Shown piece by piece: positions 8,012-16,618 of a stretch of 64,000 nt of DNA. The stretch spans positions 1 through 64,000 of the forward strand of contig NZ_SWCJ01000018.1 of the NCBI RefSeq assembly GCF_005116665.1, read 5' to 3'. The notes under the pieces were generated by a model. The model had not been told where the DNA came from, did not search any database, and worked only from the letters and a program-made list of their open reading frames with translations. Position 1 is the first letter of the stretch. Every line of letters starts with the position of its first letter. Both the position numbers and the translations under genes were made by a program. This stretch comes from Ferrimonas aestuarii (GTDB taxonomy: Bacteria; Pseudomonadota; Gammaproteobacteria; Enterobacterales; Shewanellaceae).

Positions 8012-8575
8012 ATGACCGACACCTTCCGCCAGCATCTTGCCAACAATGGCTTTGGGCCAGCAGAGATCGCAGACACTCTAAAAGCGGCCGAAACCATCAC
8101 CATTGCCAGTCATACGCCACTTATCGAGCAAGATGCCGACGCCAACTCGCTCTACTTCGTGGTTCGCGGAATCTGTCACGGGGCCTACCTCACCGACGAC
8201 GGCAAACAGTACAGCAAAGAATTTTACTGGGAAGGCGACTGGATCATCGGATTTGAATCGTTGATTCGTCAACAGCCCCTGCCCTTTCTCATTGAGTCCA
8301 TCGAGAGCTGCCAGTTGGTGCGCTTACCGATCCGTTGGTTAACCCAACTTCGCCGCCAATGCCACCCGTTCTATCTCAATTTGGTCGAAACTCAGCTGTG
8401 CCACAAAGAGAACAAAGAACGCTTTATGCTGCTGAACACGCCAGAGTCGCGGTATCGACGGTTCTGCCAAGATTACCCCAGATTATTGACCCGACTCAGT
8501 GACTATCAGATCGCGGCCTATCTTGGCATTACCCCCATCAGTCTCAGTCGAATAAAAAAGCGGCTAAGCAGTTAA
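8012..8575 (+). CDS. CRP/FNR-family regulator, 187 aa
   Basis: A cyclic-nucleotide-binding-like beta-barrel (IASHTPLIEQDADANSLYFVVRG...) is followed by a long helix and a short C-terminal helix-turn-helix, LSDYQIAAYLGITPISLSRIKKRL. There are no FNR-type cysteines and the typical cAMP-contact motif is not evident, so the effector is unknown; many such stand-alone members behave as effector-free regulators. The ATG at 8012 follows a GAGAG site; the frame stays open 37 codons upstream but that extension is not family-like. It is divergent from the acetyltransferase gene. Confidence 0.8.
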   Translation: MTDTFRQHLANNGFGPAEIADTLKAAETITIASHTPLIEQDADANSLYFVVRGICHGAYLTDDGKQYSKEFYWEGDWIIGFESLIRQQPLPFLIESIESCQLVRLPIRWLTQLRRQCHPFYLNLVETQLCHKENKERFMLLNTPESRYRRFCQDYPRLLTRLSDYQIAAYLGITPISLSRIKKRLSS

Positions 8576-8646
8576 CAATGGTTAATGAGCACTGGCATCA
8601 AGCACGCTAAAGTTGCCTCACAATAACAACAGACAAAGGCATCACC

Positions 8647-9099
8647 ATGATCCACTGGAAACTTATCCCTTTTCATGCGCTCACTAACATGGAGCTGTAT
8701 CAACTGCTAAAACTGCGTACCGACGTGTTTGTGGTTGAGCAGACCTGCCCCTACCCAGAGCTCGATGACAAAGATCATCAACAGGGGGTATACCATCTAC
8801 TGGGTTACCAAGAGGATGAACTCATCGCCTGTGCTCGCCTGCTGCCAGGGGGCATAAGCTACGCCAACGCCAGTATCGGCCGCGTTGCCACCAAACTCAG
8901 TAAACGAGGTGGTGGCCTTGGGCATCAGCTATTGGAACAAGCTCTATCCGCCTGTGAGCGGCTGTGGCCAAACGAGTCGGTCACCATCAGCGCTCAAGAG
9001 CACCTGGCGGGTTATTACGGCCGCCACGGATTTGTGCAGGTCTCTGAGATGTATCTGGAAGATGACATTCCCCACATCAAAATGACGCTAGAAAAATAG
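8647..9099 (+). CDS. elaA: ElaA-family GNAT acetyltransferase, 150 aa
   Basis: The start pattern LYQLLKLRTDVFVVEQTCPYPELDDKD is the hallmark of ElaA, followed by the acetyl-CoA-binding segment SIGRVATKLSKRGGGLGHQLLEQAL (the Q/RxxGxG/A loop appears as KRGGGLG) and a C-terminal YYGRHGFVQVSE. Length equals that of E. coli ElaA. The natural substrate is not known. The DMT exporter gene starts one base after its stop with a GTG codon, so the two are likely an operon. Confidence 0.9.
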   Translation: MIHWKLIPFHALTNMELYQLLKLRTDVFVVEQTCPYPELDDKDHQQGVYHLLGYQEDELIACARLLPGGISYANASIGRVATKLSKRGGGLGHQLLEQALSACERLWPNESVTISAQEHLAGYYGRHGFVQVSEMYLEDDIPHIKMTLEK

Positions 9100-9100
9100 G

Positions 9101-9955
9101 GTGCCAAGTTACTACACCGCCATTGTGCTGCTGGTCGTGGGCAACTTGGCGGCGTCACTATCGGATGTGGCCGTCAAACTGATCAACGGCGAACTGCCCA
9201 CGTTTCAATATGTGTTCATTCGCCAGCTGCTGTCGGTTTTGGTGCTGTTTCCCCTTTGGCGAATGCAGCCCCCTTCCGCGCGCCCCTTAGTCCACAGGAA
9301 ATTGACGCTGCTGCGAGCGCATCTGGTGCTCATTGGCAGCGGCTGCATGGTGGTGGCAATTACTCACCTGCCTTTGGCCAGTGCCAACGCGGTGTTCTAC
9401 GCCGCGCCATTACTGATGCTGCCGCTGTCGGCGATGCTGCTCAAGGAGCCTCCCACCAAAAGCAAGCTGCTGGCCAGTCTCATTGGCTTTGGTGGCGTGC
9501 TCATTGTACTCAGGCCATCGGAGTTTCATTGGGCGGCCCTGTTTGCCCTTGGGACCGCGTTCACGCTGGCGCTGTTTAATGTTACGGCGCGAAAAATCCC
9601 CAAAACTCAGAGCGTGATCTCAAACCTCTTTTGGACTTCACTGCTATCACTGCCTGTCTCTGCCATCTTGGCTCTGACATTTTGGCAGCCGATGTCAGCC
9701 AAGACGTTACTGCTCACTCTCGCCAGTGCGGGTCTGATTCTCAGTTACAATGGCCTCGCAGTGATGGCGTATCGTCGAGCCAGCGCCAGTAACATCGCCA
9801 TTGCCGAAAACTCCGGCTTGGTGTTTGTCACGGCGTTTGGTGTACTGTGGTTTAATGAGATTCCAGATGGCTTTACGGCTTTGGGGATTGTGCTGATTGT
9901 GACGCCCTTGCTGCCATGGCGGCGACGCCGACAAGCAGTGGCTGTGCCCAGATAA
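9101..9955 (+). CDS. EamA/DMT-family transporter, 284 aa
   Basis: A ten-helix inner-membrane carrier made of two EamA repeats (about residues 8-135 and 145-278). The first repeat ends in the characteristic KEPPTKSKLLASLIGFGGVLIVLRP and the second in NEIPDGFTALGIVLIVTPLL. DMT carriers export metabolites or take up compounds such as S-adenosylmethionine; nothing here sets the substrate. The GTG start lies one base after the elaA stop, which indicates cotranscription. Confidence 0.87.
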   Translation: MPSYYTAIVLLVVGNLAASLSDVAVKLINGELPTFQYVFIRQLLSVLVLFPLWRMQPPSARPLVHRKLTLLRAHLVLIGSGCMVVAITHLPLASANAVFYAAPLLMLPLSAMLLKEPPTKSKLLASLIGFGGVLIVLRPSEFHWAALFALGTAFTLALFNVTARKIPKTQSVISNLFWTSLLSLPVSAILALTFWQPMSAKTLLLTLASAGLILSYNGLAVMAYRRASASNIAIAENSGLVFVTAFGVLWFNEIPDGFTALGIVLIVTPLLPWRRRRQAVAVPR

Positions 9956-10138
9956 CACAGAGCGAAATCGCGATTGCGCTAATGGTTGTATCATTCCGCT
10001 GAAGTGAATCGGTTCTCAGGCAAGAAAGCGAAGCTTGAGTGACTCTACGGTGAGATTTACTAACGCTGTATGAGGGCTAATTAAAGCCCCCCTTCTGCAC
10101 GGCACAACATACTAATGAAATCGGCATAGAGAAGAGTC

Positions 10139-10155
10139 CGGGGGCATTGCCCCCG
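10139..10155 (-). terminator. GC-rich hairpin downstream of the 78-aa gene
   Basis: CGGGGGC (10139-10145) pairs perfectly with GCCCCCG (10149-10155) around ATT, about 20 bases after the minus-strand stop. The following minus-strand sequence (GACTCTTCTCT) is only modestly T-rich, so termination efficiency is uncertain. Confidence 0.5.
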
Positions 10156-10175
10156 TAAAGATGACTGCGCCGAGA

Positions 10176-10412
10176 TTACTTATCCTGCTGACGCGCCTTA
10201 ACGGCTTTTTCGACTGCCCGAAGCGCATGGGCTTCAGTGGGCACCTCACCCGCTTCAAGATCCAGCGGCACTTGCTTGTGCATTCCGGTGACATCTTCGG
10301 CCAGATGCAGCCAATTGGGGTGCCAATATAGCGTCACTTCGGAGTCGACCTGCCAACGATGAACGCCGCTGTCTTCCCCTTGATAGTTAATGTTGCCTGG
10401 TTCCCAGTCCAT
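10176..10412 (-). CDS. Small conserved-looking hypothetical protein, 78 aa
   Basis: A small soluble acidic protein rich in Trp and His, opening with DWEPGNINYQG and containing HRWQVDSEVTLYWHPNWLHLAEDV. A GAGGAA ribosome site lies six bases before the ATG and a GC hairpin follows the stop, so it looks like a real single gene. The C-terminal quarter is a Lys/Arg/Ala-rich helix (AHALRAVEKAVKARQQDK). No known domain recognised. It lies between convergent or unrelated genes and offers no functional context. Confidence 0.6.
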   Translation of the reverse strand: MDWEPGNINYQGEDSGVHRWQVDSEVTLYWHPNWLHLAEDVTGMHKQVPLDLEAGEVPTEAHALRAVEKAVKARQQDK

Positions 10413-10579
10413 AATGAATTCCTCGCGGTTAATTTAATGACCCATGCAGCGTACAACACAGCCCTCGCCACAAACCCGACGCACATCACAAAATAGGAGA
10501 TAACTTGATCTAGCGCCACGCAGCTTTTACTAGACTCATTCCATTTTTGACCCAAGCTTACCTTAATTAAAGCAGTAGA

Positions 10580-13500
10580 TTACGCAGGCTGAGCCTCCAC
10601 TTCTGGCAACGGCTGTAGGTATTTACTTAGGTCGACCGCATCAATTTGCGAAGGCTTAAGAAAGCGCTCCGCATACTCCAGATAAACCCCGGTGGTAAGA
10701 AACAGCCGGAACACCTCTTCGTCGACATGGTCATCTTTTACCATATGGTGAAGAATGTTGATGGCGCAGCTTAAAGACTTGGCTTTTTTATAGGGTCTGT
10801 CGTCGGCGGTCAGAGCTTCGAAGATGTCTGCTAATACCAATATGCGCTCCCCCACGGAAAGCTGGTCGCCGGTAAGCCGCCGTGGGTAGCCCGTGCCTTT
10901 CAAGGTCTCGTGATGAGTTGATGCATACCGAGGGACGTTGGCCAATTCAGGTGGGAATGGCAGGCTTTCTAAAATCTTAATGGTGCTGACCGTATGCTCA
11001 TTGATGCGGAACCGCTCCTCATCGTTGAGAGTGCCTTTGCGAATGCACAGGTTATAGAGCTCCCCTTGATTGTTTTGCAGCTCTGTGGGCACCAGCTTAA
11101 TACCGAGAGCCGGATCGTAACTGTGCTTACGCTCCCACGGAATGCAGTGTTCCGGCTTATTGCTCAGCAGGTTTTCCGTCGCCGGCAACGACACTTTGGG
11201 GTCGAGATAGCGCTTCTCCTCCAATGGCCCCAACCCCAAACGATCGTCAAAATGACGCTGCCAAGTTCGCTTGGCGATGCTCTTGAGCTGGTCAATGCTC
11301 TCGTCTGCCATAAACTCTCCCCCCACATTGCAGGTGGCGACAAACTCAAACTGCTGTTGTAACTCGCGCTGGCTTTGATCGCGCTCGGCTCTTAACTCAA
11401 GCTCTCGCTCAGGCGTTGCCTGTACTGCCTTTAAGTAGTGAATCTCTTCATCTCGCCACAGCACTTCGAATCGAGTGCGAATTTCATGGATGCGGTTGTA
11501 ATTGGACTCCAGCTTACTGCCCTTATCAACCACATGCTCTGGCGTACTGATCTTGCCGCAATCGTGCAGCCAAGCTGCCAACTTGAACTCTCGATGTTTG
11601 TCCTTATCGGCAATGGAGAAGCCCTTAAACGCCTCACTGTCACTGATGCTGGCTTCTCTGGCCATCATCAGTCCCAACTCTGGCACACGGTAGCAGTGGC
11701 CGCCGGTGTAGGGAGACTTATCATCGATGGTTTGGGCAATCACCTCAACAAAGGAGTCCATCAGCCGTTGCTGCTGGGCTTCATGCTCGGCAATGGCCGC
11801 CGACATCTGCACCAGAGACGACGACAGCTCGTCCACCTCCTTGATAACCGATGGCTGCCTTCGTACTTGTTGATACTGGCGACGCATCACCTTTTCGTTC
11901 TGTTTGGCCAGTTGACGTATCGGGTTGACGATGGGGTTGGCAAGTAGGTAGCAAAGAGGCAGCAGCGCCAATATGCAGATGGCCGTGGCTGCTGCCGACA
12001 CCATCACTTCACCACGACTTACTCGCAGTACGGCATCTTCATCCACCGCCAAAGCGAAAAAATGATCTTTACCCACTCGCAGTGGTTCGATGTACAAGAA
12101 GCTATCTCGACCATCCAGTTCCACTTGATTAAGCTGGCCCTGCAGCGACCGGTCCAAAGCCGTTGTCATCAACGCTTTGTAGGGCACAATCAGTGAGTCT
12201 TGTTGGCGAATCTGGCCCATATCTCCCAACCAGCGCTGGGCCAAATACTGGCGTTCATCGGGACCAACCTGAGCCAATGCTCGGTCGAATAGGGCTGCCA
12301 ATGGCGCCAACTCGGGTTGGAACACCGCCCTTAGCCCAGCATCAAAGTTAACCGAGCCGATATCCAATTGCGGCTCGATGTGCAGCCCTTCGATAAAATA
12401 GACGCGCTGGGTGTAATCGAGGATGATTCGAGTTTCTAAGGTGGCGTCGGCTTCGCCACTGGCCACGGCCCTCAAAGCATCGGCAACACTGGCAACCTCC
12501 ACAATTCGAATGCCTGGATAAGCCGCCTCAATTTCAGGGATGATCGACCAACCTGCAGGCACCGCTAAGACCGAGCCGTCCAGCGCTTGCAAGCTTGTAT
12601 ATCTGGCGTCCTGCTCTCGTGTCGCCAGCGCCATCGGCATCTCAACCATCGCAGCGGAGAACTGCCCCCAATCGCGGTTGCTGCCGGTGCGATATACTGG
12701 CGTCAGAACTTCCAGATCGCCCCGCTGAAAGTGGGCCACTAAGGTATCCCAGGAGACACCATTGATGAACTCTACCGACAGTCCAAGGCTGCGAGCAAGC
12801 ATCTGAATAAGCTCCACGGTGTAGCCTCGAGGCTGGCCGGCGATCGAGTAATCCAAAGGCGCCCAGTCGGTCTCATTGGCAATGCGAACCGTACCTAAGC
12901 CGTTGAGGTAGAGACGTTCTTGCTCTGTGACCGGCAGCATCGGCAGATCTCGACGAGGCAGTTCGATGGCCGCCGCGCTGGATGCCACCAACTTTCCCTC
13001 CAGATCGTAGAGAAACACTTCGCTGTGCTCCAATGGCGTGCCACTGGCCAGTTGCTGAGTTAAAAACTGCGACATGGTGGACAGGGCGATGTCCACAGCA
13101 ATCACCGCACCACTTTCCTCCATCACCATGGAAAACGTCTGTCCGGGCGCTTGCAGATGTTGAAAAAGATAGGGCTTGGTGCGACTGGCATTGATGGCAT
13201 CGGCTATCTGAAACCAAGGGCGAGTTCGAGCGTCATAATCGCTGGACTCGACGAATTGGTGGCTAACCTCAAACGCCTCATTGAGAAACAGTGTCTGCTT
13301 GACCCGCCGCCCATCCAGATCATGAATGACCACCTTAGCAAACCGATCCGTTAAGGAGGCGCCAAGCTGATCTCGAATCAAGGGGCTGGCCTCAAGGTTG
13401 ATGAGCTCGTAAAAATCCCCATTGGCTAAGCCTAGATAGACGGCGTAGAACTCATTATTATTCTCCAGCAGATTGGCAAACAGCTTATCGGTGGCCACTT

Positions 13501-13765
13501 CATCCACTTGGCCCGCTTCCACCAATGCGGCATTACGAGCGAGAATTTCCACTGAATGCGCGGCTTTAGTATGCAGCCCCTCCACTTTGGCTTGGGTGTT
13601 TTTAGCCAGAATTTCCGCTTGGGCAGTGACCGCTTCGGTGGCGATTTTGGAGGAGAAAAGGTATTGAAGCGTAATCGCCGTGGCTGCGGTAATAAGGGTA
13701 CCGATAATAAACACGAACACCACGGTAACTCTAATAGAGATGCCTCGGTTCTCTAAGCTTGACAT
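10580..13765 (-). CDS. Membrane sensor: Cache + SBP_bac_3 + HAMP + HD-GYP-type phosphohydrolase, 1061 aa
   Basis: Start is set by GAGGAG six bases before the ATG at 13765. Order: membrane helix (about 14-36), periplasmic Cache domain (about 40-285), an embedded type-3 solute-binding domain (about 290-515, beginning GTVRIANETDWAPLDYSIAG), a return to the Cache region (about 525-585), a second membrane helix (about 587-609), a HAMP/coiled coil (610-670) and an HD-GYP-like domain. The HD pair is at 734-735 (WLHDCGK) and the distal motif HHETLKGTGYP at 951-961. HD-GYP proteins hydrolyse cyclic di-GMP. A polar, charged insertion of about 150 residues (about 750-905) separates the HD and GYP halves, longer than normal. 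The ligand is probably an amino acid or small organic acid, as is usual for SBP_bac_3. Confidence 0.85.
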   Translation of the reverse strand: MSSLENRGISIRVTVVFVFIIGTLITAATAITLQYLFSSKIATEAVTAQAEILAKNTQAKVEGLHTKAAHSVEILARNAALVEAGQVDEVATDKLFANLLENNNEFYAVYLGLANGDFYELINLEASPLIRDQLGASLTDRFAKVVIHDLDGRRVKQTLFLNEAFEVSHQFVESSDYDARTRPWFQIADAINASRTKPYLFQHLQAPGQTFSMVMEESGAVIAVDIALSTMSQFLTQQLASGTPLEHSEVFLYDLEGKLVASSAAAIELPRRDLPMLPVTEQERLYLNGLGTVRIANETDWAPLDYSIAGQPRGYTVELIQMLARSLGLSVEFINGVSWDTLVAHFQRGDLEVLTPVYRTGSNRDWGQFSAAMVEMPMALATREQDARYTSLQALDGSVLAVPAGWSIIPEIEAAYPGIRIVEVASVADALRAVASGEADATLETRIILDYTQRVYFIEGLHIEPQLDIGSVNFDAGLRAVFQPELAPLAALFDRALAQVGPDERQYLAQRWLGDMGQIRQQDSLIVPYKALMTTALDRSLQGQLNQVELDGRDSFLYIEPLRVGKDHFFALAVDEDAVLRVSRGEVMVSAAATAICILALLPLCYLLANPIVNPIRQLAKQNEKVMRRQYQQVRRQPSVIKEVDELSSSLVQMSAAIAEHEAQQQRLMDSFVEVIAQTIDDKSPYTGGHCYRVPELGLMMAREASISDSEAFKGFSIADKDKHREFKLAAWLHDCGKISTPEHVVDKGSKLESNYNRIHEIRTRFEVLWRDEEIHYLKAVQATPERELELRAERDQSQRELQQQFEFVATCNVGGEFMADESIDQLKSIAKRTWQRHFDDRLGLGPLEEKRYLDPKVSLPATENLLSNKPEHCIPWERKHSYDPALGIKLVPTELQNNQGELYNLCIRKGTLNDEERFRINEHTVSTIKILESLPFPPELANVPRYASTHHETLKGTGYPRRLTGDQLSVGERILVLADIFEALTADDRPYKKAKSLSCAINILHHMVKDDHVDEEVFRLFLTTGVYLEYAERFLKPSQIDAVDLSKYLQPLPEVEAQPA

Positions 13766-14035
13766 AGTGGTCTCCTCAATCCTTGAGTTTGCCAAATTCA
13801 GGTCATGCATCGTCGATGCCGTCTTAGGGTTCCTCGGGCATCAACATCGAACAATCATCGGATTACGCTTTAATTCAGCCGTAATCAGAAATTCCTTTCC
13901 TGTTCAATATTTACGCTACCGCTTATCGGTTTAAATGGAAAGTCATAAAGTATCAATAATTTGTGATTTAAGGCTGGGGTAATCTCATCGCCATAGTAAA
14001 CTGGGCAGCGTCGTCACTCTGCCTTAGGAATTACC

Positions 14036-14386
14036 ATGCCCCATTTTGTTATCGATTGCGCCTCTGAACTGCTGGACATCCAATCAGAGCAAACTCTATT
14101 AAAGGCCATCCACCAGGTTGCAGTTAACTCAGGGTTGTTTAATGAGGCGGCCATCAAAGTTCGCATCAATCCCTACAGCACCTACCTAGCAGGGGGAGCA
14201 CAACAACCTTTTATTCATCTCTTTGCCCACATCCTGTCTGGCAGAACCCAGGAGCAAAAATCGGAACTGTCTCGATTGTTGGTGATGGAACTGACGAGGC
14301 TGTTCCCAGCCCTGACTAAGATCGCCGCGAACGTTTATGAGATGGATAAAGGCAACTACGTCAGCCGCCAGATGCTGGAAGAGTAA
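14036..14386 (+). CDS. 5-carboxymethyl-2-hydroxymuconate delta-isomerase-like (CHMI), 116 aa
   Basis: Tautomerase-superfamily protein of the HpaF/CHMI type, with Pro2 after the initiator Met as the catalytic amino-terminal base (PHFVIDCASELL). The conserved core FNEAAIKVRINPYSTYLAGG and FIHLFAHILSGRTQEQKSELS follows. In homoprotocatechuate degradation HpaF isomerises a ring-cleavage product, but no other hpa genes are near, so an orphan tautomerase role is possible. A TAGGAA site precedes the ATG. Confidence 0.85.
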   Translation: MPHFVIDCASELLDIQSEQTLLKAIHQVAVNSGLFNEAAIKVRINPYSTYLAGGAQQPFIHLFAHILSGRTQEQKSELSRLLVMELTRLFPALTKIAANVYEMDKGNYVSRQMLEE

Positions 14387-14438
14387 TCGCCTTCGCCAAG
14401 GCTGGGGATTATATGAGTTTAGGCTGAGTTCGTAACTC

Positions 14439-14463
14439 GGGTAGCCAGCATTTCTAGCTACCC
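14439..14463. terminator. Hairpin between convergent genes
   Basis: GGGTAGC (14439-14445) pairs with GCTACCC (14457-14463) around an 11-base loop, between the convergent CHMI and Sel1 genes. There is no T tract, so this is a weak candidate. Confidence 0.3.
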
Positions 14464-14474
14464 TAGCCCTTCAA

Positions 14475-15218
14475 TTACAGAGCTTTTTCTGCCTTGGCCC
14501 GATAGGCTTCCAAAGTCTCATTCAGCAGTTCAGCAACACTGTCTTCGCCGGTTTTAAGCTCCTCTTGGGCCGCTTCGAGTAGCTCCATGATCTCTGGCTC
14601 GCCGGAAAATACCGCTTTCTGATACCAAAAGATGGCTTCGGGGATATTTTTCTCAACCCCAACGCCGGTGTGATAGAGGATCGCCAAATGCCCCTGTGAA
14701 TGGGCATCGCCTTTTTTTGCGGCCGACTCATACAAAGCGAATGCTTGCTGTGGATCTTTCTCAACCCCCAACCCATTAAGGTATGCATGAGCCATAGAGC
14801 CGATGGCACGCAGATCACCGAGCTCTGCGGCTCTTGAGGACAGCAAGAACGCCTTATTGTAATCGACCTTTACCCCCATTCCGTGGTGATAGCACACCGC
14901 CAGATTCTGAATCACCTCCCCCTGAGTCCCCGCCTCCGCGAGGGTTAGCCACTTCACCGCTAACTCATGATTCAGTTCGACACCTTTTCCAAGCAAATAC
15001 ATGGTTCCCAACATACCTGCTGCCCTCAAATGCCCTTGATTGGCAGCCTGTTCAAATTTTTTCGCCGCCAAACGCCGATTTTCATCATCGGCCAATAGGT
15101 ACTGACGTAAGCCGGACTCATACAGCTCGTCATTTTCGTCCTCTTCCTTTTTCTTCGGACCCAGACAGAAAAAGCATAAGGCCGCAATGCCCATGAGAAC
15201 TAAAAATTTGCCGACCAT
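14475..15218 (-). CDS. Sel1-repeat (TPR-like) protein with N-terminal membrane anchor, 247 aa
   Basis: A hydrophobic start (FLVLMGIAALCFFCLG) is followed by KKKEEDENDE and then four to five Sel1 repeats of about 36 residues, each with the A..G...A...LG..Y..G.GV pattern (for example AAGMLGTMYLLGKGVELNHELAVK). Sel1 repeats form an alpha solenoid for protein-protein contacts, here probably held at the membrane as a signal anchor or lipid-free tether. The C-terminal 40 residues are acidic and helical. No partner is evident among its neighbours. Confidence 0.82.
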   Translation of the reverse strand: MVGKFLVLMGIAALCFFCLGPKKKEEDENDELYESGLRQYLLADDENRRLAAKKFEQAANQGHLRAAGMLGTMYLLGKGVELNHELAVKWLTLAEAGTQGEVIQNLAVCYHHGMGVKVDYNKAFLLSSRAAELGDLRAIGSMAHAYLNGLGVEKDPQQAFALYESAAKKGDAHSQGHLAILYHTGVGVEKNIPEAIFWYQKAVFSGEPEIMELLEAAQEELKTGEDSVAELLNETLEAYRAKAEKAL

Positions 15219-15658
15219 TAACTACCTCAAAAAACAACGTCAAACACAATTCCATTACCAACTTGTCGTTCATCGGAATTCACTGCCTGAATCACCAAAA
15301 GCGAAGACCACAGCGGAGATCTGTCTTGCGAATGCACGAAATGAAACAGAGACTGAACGACGGACAGTCATTCCTTCACGGCTGAAACCACCAGCGACTA
15401 GATTGGTTTCGGGTATTCTAAAGGCAAGATCTTTCCATGTATATCAATGAGTTAAGCTCGTACAAAAACGCGAAGCTCACTCACAAACCTCAGTCAATGA
15501 CGCTGATTTTTGATCAAAAAACAGAGCAAACAGCAGCGTAAAACCACGGGTATCAATATCGATCGGCTGAAAAAAATGAACAAGCCGCTCGTCCGTATGC
15601 AGTAACCGCTGTGACAACACTGCGCTTATTAGGGAAACTCTGCCCCAGATACGGAAAC
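15219..15658. other. Gene-poor stretch, nothing convincing
   Basis: This stretch between the Sel1 gene and the yjaB-like gene is AT-richer than its surroundings. The longest frames have no ribosome site and no recognisable motifs. It may be decayed sequence of foreign origin, but I recognise no transposase or phage remnant. Confidence 0.4.
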
Positions 15659-15681
15659 GCCCAAAGTTATTAGCTTTGGGC
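15659..15681 (-). terminator. Hairpin downstream of yjaB-like gene
   Basis: GCCCAAAG (15659-15666) pairs perfectly with CTTTGGGC (15674-15681) around a 7-base loop, about 40 bases after the minus-strand stop. Only a short T run follows, so efficiency is uncertain. Confidence 0.45.
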
Positions 15682-15718
15682 ATTTCTTCTAGCAAGCAGG
15701 GCTACGACTAACCGAGCT

Positions 15719-16150
15719 TTACAGTGTCATGTGCAGAATTGGAAACGGTTTTCCCATATCATCAAGCGGTGAGCGTGCAACGACCTTGAACCCCATATGC
15801 TGATAGAAGCCTACAGCTTGCGGATTCTGTTCGTTAACATCCACCTTAGTCGCACCTAGGTGCTCCATTGCGTATTGCAGCAAAACTTTGCCTATGCCCT
15901 TCCCTCTGGCCTCATTCAAGATGAATAGCATCTCAATCTTAGCGTCATGCGTCCCCACAAAGCCAAGTATTGAACCGCTTGCGCTTTTTACGCATCTTAA
16001 TGCAACAGCAGGGAAGGCTTGCTCAATGATAATTGGTTTAAAAAACTCAATATCTTCTTCTGTTATGAAGCTATGAGTTGCTCGGACTGAATTTTCCCAA
16101 ACATTAAGCATTTCAGCGTAATTTTCGGGAAGCACATTTTCTACAACCAT
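15719..16150 (-). CDS. YjaB-like GNAT N-acetyltransferase, 143 aa
   Basis: GNAT fold with WENSVRATHSFITEEDIEF near the N-terminus and the acetyl-CoA loop LNEARGKGIGKVLLQYAM. The C-terminal segment VDVNEQNPQAVGFYQHMGFKVVARSPLDDMGKPFPILHM closely follows the end of E. coli YjaB, a fluctuating monomeric acetyltransferase of unknown natural substrate. A GAGAG site precedes the ATG. The coding sequence is visibly more AT-rich than its neighbours and is flanked by a gene-poor, AT-rich stretch, so recent acquisition is likely. Confidence 0.82.
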   Translation of the reverse strand: MVVENVLPENYAEMLNVWENSVRATHSFITEEDIEFFKPIIIEQAFPAVALRCVKSASGSILGFVGTHDAKIEMLFILNEARGKGIGKVLLQYAMEHLGATKVDVNEQNPQAVGFYQHMGFKVVARSPLDDMGKPFPILHMTL

Positions 16151-16281
16151 TGTGTTCTCTCATGGATTGACTGAATTCTATGTGCAGCCGCGAGCGCGCA
16201 GTTTAGCCTCAAAAAGCCTGAGGGTCTATGACCACTTGGGACTTATGGGATATACAGTGCAATTGCAGTCACGCAAAACAA

Positions 16282-16560
16282 CTAAGTGCGATACAGCACC
16301 TTCACCACATGCCAACCGAATTTGGTTTTCACAAGGTGCGGCGTTAACACTTCACCACTAAAACAAACCTTGTCGAACTGAGGCACCATCTGCCCGCGGC
16401 GAAACTCGCCCAGATCACCGCCCTTTTTACCCGATGGACAACTGGAATACTTACGAGCCAAAGTCTGAAACTTTGCGCCTTTGTTCAGCTGTTTAATGAT
16501 GTCTTGAGCCTGCTCTTTGTGTTTCACCAAGATATGCAAAGCGTGGGCAGTATTGGCCAT
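16282..16560 (-). CDS. ppiC: Parvulin-type peptidyl-prolyl isomerase PpiC, 92 aa
   Basis: A single parvulin domain makes up the whole protein: AHALHILVKHKEQAQDIIKQL, then FQTLARKYSSCPSGKKGGDLGEFRRGQMVPQFD and the terminal HLVKTKFGWHVVKVL. Length matches cytoplasmic E. coli PpiC (93 aa). It catalyses cis-trans isomerisation of prolyl bonds. An AGGAG site precedes the ATG at 16560; the longer open frame runs back into corA and is not used. It lies just downstream of corA on the same strand. Confidence 0.93.
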   Translation of the reverse strand: MANTAHALHILVKHKEQAQDIIKQLNKGAKFQTLARKYSSCPSGKKGGDLGEFRRGQMVPQFDKVCFSGEVLTPHLVKTKFGWHVVKVLYRT

Positions 16561-16618
16561 GGAGGCTCCTAATGGTGGATGGAAAACGGCGGGCATTGTA
16601 CCCGCCGCCGTGCAGAGA

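Noticed and set aside
9240..9600. Second frame within the DMT exporter gene
   Set aside because: It is an out-of-frame shadow of a well-supported ten-helix transporter.
15187..15695. Short frames between the Sel1 and yjaB-like genes
   Set aside because: No ribosome site or recognisable motif; one starts inside the hairpin at 15659-15681.
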